Assembly (NCBI GenBank): GCA_007050895.1
Contig: SMYP01000085.1
Span: 7,823-15,410, forward strand
Length of the DNA stretch: 7,588 nt
Source of the DNA: Candidatus Bathyarchaeota archaeon
Lineage (GTDB): Archaea > Thermoproteota > Bathyarchaeia > Bathyarchaeales > UBA233
Direction of reading: 5' to 3'
In this document: piece by piece, positions 5,299 to 7,588 of the stretch
Layout: each line of letters starts with the position of its first letter
How positions within the stretch are numbered: position 1 is the first letter of the stretch
The notes under the pieces: model-generated
What the model was told of the DNA's origin: nothing
The model's input: the letters and a program-made list of their open reading frames with translations, nothing else
The model's database searches: none
Position numbers and translations under genes: made by a program

Positions 5299-6993
5299 TT
5301 AGTAGGGCATTCCGCCCATTCCACCCATTCCACCCATTCCACCCATTCCACCCATTCCACCCATTCCACCAGGCATTCCTCCTTGTGGCATTGGTGGCAT
5401 TTTACCGCCGCCTTTGATGCTGATAAGGTCGTCGATTTTGAGTATCATGTTTGAGGCTTCTGTGGCTGATTTGATGACTTGCTGTTTCACTCGTAGTGGT
5501 TCGAGAACCAGCAGGTCAACCATGTTTTTGATTTTTCCAGTGGTTACTTCTATGCCGAAGTATTTGTTGGCTGGTTTTTCATGTTCAGCTCTCAGGGCTA
5601 CCATAACATCAATTGGGTCTAACCCAGCGTTTTCAGCTAAGGTTAATGGGATAGCTTCAACGGCTTCTGCGTAAGCTTCAATAGCTAGTTGTTCGCGTCC
5701 GCCGACTTTGACAGCATATTTTCTTAAGTTCTTTGCTAATTCTGCTTCCGGTGCACCACCGCCAGCAACGATCTTTCCGTCTTCAACTGCGTTTCTGACC
5801 ACACATAAACCGTCATGTAGCGAGCGTTCAGCCTCATCGAGCAAGTGTGACGAGGCTCCTCTGATGACTATCGTTACTGCTTTTGGGTTTTTGCATTCGC
5901 GCACGTAGATAAGTTTGTCGTCTCCAATTTTAACTTCTTCAACTTTGTTGGCTTTTCCAAGAGCTTTTGCTGTTAAGTCTTTGACGCTAGCTAATATTTC
6001 ACCGCCTGTGGATCTGGCCAGCTTTTCCATATCACTGCTGCTTACGCTTTTAACTGTTAAAACTCCTGCTTTCGCAAGGAAATGCACTGCCATGTCATCT
6101 ATGCCTTTCTCACAGAAAACTACGTTGGCACCTGATTTTGTTATTGAGTTCACCATTTCTTTAAGCATACGCTCTTCTTCATCCAAGAAGAGTTGCATTT
6201 GCTCTGGGCTTTCAATGTTGATTTTAGCATCGAACTCTGTTTTTTCAATCTCCAGTTTTTCACTAAGCAAGGCGATTTTTGCATCTTCAACTAATTTCGG
6301 CATTTGCGAGCTGGCAATTTCTTTGTCGATGACCATACCCTTCACAAGTTCTGTTTCATCCAAGCTTTTGCCGTGCTTCCTAACAATTTTAATCAAGTCA
6401 ATATCTGCCTTGTACTTGCCGTTAATTTTCTCTGCTACTTGCTTGACTGAATCAACGATTAATTTGGCAAAGTGATTATCAGCCACGTTGATTGCTTTGC
6501 TTGACAAAGAAGTTATGGCTACGTCCCGAAGTGTTTTGTCATCATTTATGCTTACGGGAATAGCGATTTTATCTAGAACTTCCTGAGCTTTCTCGCTGGC
6601 TTTTTTGAAGCCTTCAATAATAACTGTTGGGTGAATACTCTGATTCAGCAAATTTTCAGCTTTTGCAAGTAATTCTCCAGCTAGAACGACCGCAGTTGTC
6701 GTTCCATCACCGACTTCGTTATCTTGAGCCTTGGCTACTTCTACCAACATTTTCGCTGCTGGATGCTGAACGTCAAGCTCTTTCATTATTGTTGCGCCGT
6801 CATTTGTTATTGAAACGTCACCGATGCTAGTGACCAGCATTTTGTCCATGCCACATGGACCTAGCGTAGTCTTAACAGCTTCAGCTACTATTTTAGCAGC
6901 CATTATGTTGTTCTTTTGTGCATCACGCCCGGTTGTTCTTCCTGTACCTTCCTTTAAAACTAAAACAGGAATGTTTCCTCCACCTGTAGACAT
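5299..6993 (-). CDS. thsA: Thermosome subunit (group II chaperonin)
   Basis: An ATP-driven folding chamber subunit (TCP-1/Cpn60 family, group II), 564 residues, full length. The equatorial ATP-binding motifs are present: [11 protein letters not shown] (43-53), TNDGAT (63-68), [16 protein letters not shown] (95-110) and [16 protein letters not shown] (409-424). The middle holds the intermediate and apical domains, including the built-in lid region around residues 240-280. The C-terminus is a Gly-Gly-Met repeat tail (about 538-563) that would point into the central cavity. Position 47 is Cys where archaeal relatives usually have Lys or Arg. GGTGAT just before the ATG is a good ribosome-binding site, and a strong BRE/TATA lies 60-75 bases upstream. 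Only one subunit gene is visible; whether the complex is homo- or hetero-oligomeric, and so the exact subunit letter, cannot be told. Confidence 0.97.
   Translation of the reverse strand: MSTGGGNIPVLVLKEGTGRTTGRDAQKNNIMAAKIVAEAVKTTLGPCGMDKMLVTSIGDVSITNDGATIMKELDVQHPAAKMLVEVAKAQDNEVGDGTTTAVVLAGELLAKAENLLNQSIHPTVIIEGFKKASEKAQEVLDKIAIPVSINDDKTLRDVAITSLSSKAINVADNHFAKLIVDSVKQVAEKINGKYKADIDLIKIVRKHGKSLDETELVKGMVIDKEIASSQMPKLVEDAKIALLSEKLEIEKTEFDAKINIESPEQMQLFLDEEERMLKEMVNSITKSGANVVFCEKGIDDMAVHFLAKAGVLTVKSVSSSDMEKLARSTGGEILASVKDLTAKALGKANKVEEVKIGDDKLIYVRECKNPKAVTIVIRGASSHLLDEAERSLHDGLCVVRNAVEDGKIVAGGGAPEAELAKNLRKYAVKVGGREQLAIEAYAEAVEAIPLTLAENAGLDPIDVMVALRAEHEKPANKYFGIEVTTGKIKNMVDLLVLEPLRVKQQVIKSATEASNMILKIDDLISIKGGGKMPPMPQGGMPGGMGGMGGMGGMGGMGGMGGMPY
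5308..5370 (-). repeat. 9-bp tandem repeat encoding the GGM tail
   Basis: Seven in-frame copies of a 9-base unit (plus strand CATTCCACC) run head to tail; only the first copy differs, with GCC for ACC. Each encodes Gly-Gly-Met on the minus strand. The near-identical codons, rather than mixed Gly codons, suggest recent expansion by replication slippage. Confidence 0.9.
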
Positions 6994-7053
6994 TTTATCA
7001 CCAATTTTTCCTATTTACAATGTTTTGAATTCTAAACGGAACACTTATCCCCA

Positions 7054-7070
7054 AGATATAAATTTTTCTC
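7054..7070 (-). promoter_or_regulatory. BRE/TATA promoter of the thermosome gene
   Basis: The minus strand reads GAGAAAAATTTATATCT: a purine-rich BRE followed by TTTATATC (7055-7062). A start of transcription near 7031 would give a leader of about 38 bases carrying the GGTGAT ribosome-binding site. It lies directly after the sua5 stop codon, so the thermosome can be expressed independently of sua5. I cannot tell whether it is heat-regulated. Confidence 0.6.
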
Positions 7071-7074
7071 AGGG

Positions 7075-7588
7075 TTATTCTGCTTTGATAATATTGTAAC
7101 CTGATGCTTTGCGGAGCCTATTCATTACAGCCAAACCTAATCCTTGAGTTGGCACGTCTTCCGCGATAATTATGTCGACGCTTTCATCATCGAACTCCCG
7201 TAGAAGCCTGAACAGGTTTGCTGCCATAACATCCAAGTTTCGTCGACTGCCAAGAGATTTTACAACATCTGCTTCATAAGCCCAAGCGGTTTCATCGGTG
7301 GCCAAAACCCCAACCCGCTTGTTCTGTAGCCAATATTTGCCTATAAGAGATTTCACAGTAGCCATAACAGGGGAAAGCGAGCCTTCCACCAAAATAAGCT
7401 GCGCTTTGGGAGCGTAATGTTTATGCTTCATTCCAGGTGACCTTGGATTATCGATGTTTAATTCTTTCTCAGCAGAAACAAAAGGATGAAGCTTCACTTT
7501 GCCAAAAACCCTTTTCAAAGCTTCAAGCGAAGTCCCACCGGGGCGAAGAACAATTGCAGGGTCAACGCTTAAATCAAGAACAGTTGAC
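7075..7588 (-). CDS. sua5: Threonylcarbamoyl-AMP synthase Sua5, C-terminal part (runs off right edge)
   Basis: Sua5 makes threonylcarbamoyl-adenylate from threonine, bicarbonate and ATP, the first step of the universal t6A37 modification of ANN-decoding tRNAs; in archaea the KEOPS complex then transfers the group to tRNA. About 170 C-terminal residues are visible. The end of the YrdC-like catalytic domain is seen as [20 protein letters not shown], with the substrate-binding STV at the very edge. After a linker comes the Sua5-specific C-terminal domain, opened by [11 protein letters not shown] (7408-7440), the hallmark that separates Sua5 from the shorter TsaC/YrdC. The frame continues to the window edge, so an internal TTG at 7516-7518 is not the start. 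The visible length matches the C-terminal half of a roughly 340-350 residue protein. Confidence 0.93.
   Translation of the reverse strand, partial: STVLDLSVDPAIVLRPGGTSLEALKRVFGKVKLHPFVSAEKELNIDNPRSPGMKHKHYAPKAQLILVEGSLSPVMATVKSLIGKYWLQNKRVGVLATDETAWAYEADVVKSLGSRRNLDVMAANLFRLLREFDDESVDIIIAEDVPTQGLGLAVMNRLRKASGYNIIKAE

Noticed and set aside
1..7588. Mobile elements, CRISPR arrays, defence genes or a novel multi-gene system
   Set aside because: No transposase, integrase, long inverted repeats, spaced direct repeats or effector-like genes are present; the only tandem repeat encodes the thermosome GGM tail.

Overview
The window is archaeal chromosome, moderately AT-rich and densely coding. The evidence is a ribosomal protein and RNA polymerase cluster in archaeal order (S13, S4, S11, Rpo3/RpoD, L18e, L13, S9, Rpo10/RpoN), a group II chaperonin (thermosome) with a GGM tail, a Sua5-type protein, and BRE/TATA-like promoters. 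A ferredoxin-like insert in RpoD and the overall protein character suggest a TACK-type lineage, possibly Bathyarchaeia. That placement is inference.

Layout from left to right: (1) 1-153, minus strand, is the start of a membrane-anchored protein of unknown function that runs off the left edge. (2) 154-397 is a divergent intergenic region with a TATA-like box for each flanking gene and a short GC-rich stretch holding two similar small hairpins. (3) 398-952, plus strand, is a protein of unknown function with two globular parts joined by a Lys/Pro/Glu-rich linker. (4) 953-1187 is a convergent intergenic region with T-rich tracts on both strands and no supported gene. (5) 1188-5051, all minus strand, is the ribosomal/RNAP cluster, transcribed rps13 > rps4 > rps11 > rpoD > rpl18e > rplM > rpsI > rpoN. 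The genes are tightly packed with ATGA-type overlaps, except for an 89-base gap with a TATA-like box before rpoD. (6) 5299-6993, minus strand, is the thermosome subunit, with its own BRE/TATA. (7) 7075-7588, minus strand, is the C-terminal half of Sua5, running off the right edge.

Together the recognised genes make core translation and transcription parts: small and large ribosomal subunit proteins, two RNA polymerase assembly subunits (Rpo3 and Rpo10 contact each other in the enzyme), a tRNA t6A modification enzyme and a protein-folding chamber. I see no mobile element, CRISPR array, rRNA or convincing tRNA.

The most notable point is rps11. Its conserved N-terminal 39 residues are encoded, but the frame holds no ATG, GTG or TTG before them. 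A near-perfect Shine-Dalgarno lies 8 bases before an ATC codon, exactly where an ATG would overlap the rps4 stop codon. This is either a genuine AUC start or a one-base sequence error. I did not find a new multi-gene system here; this is mostly a housekeeping region with two uncharacterised proteins at its left side.
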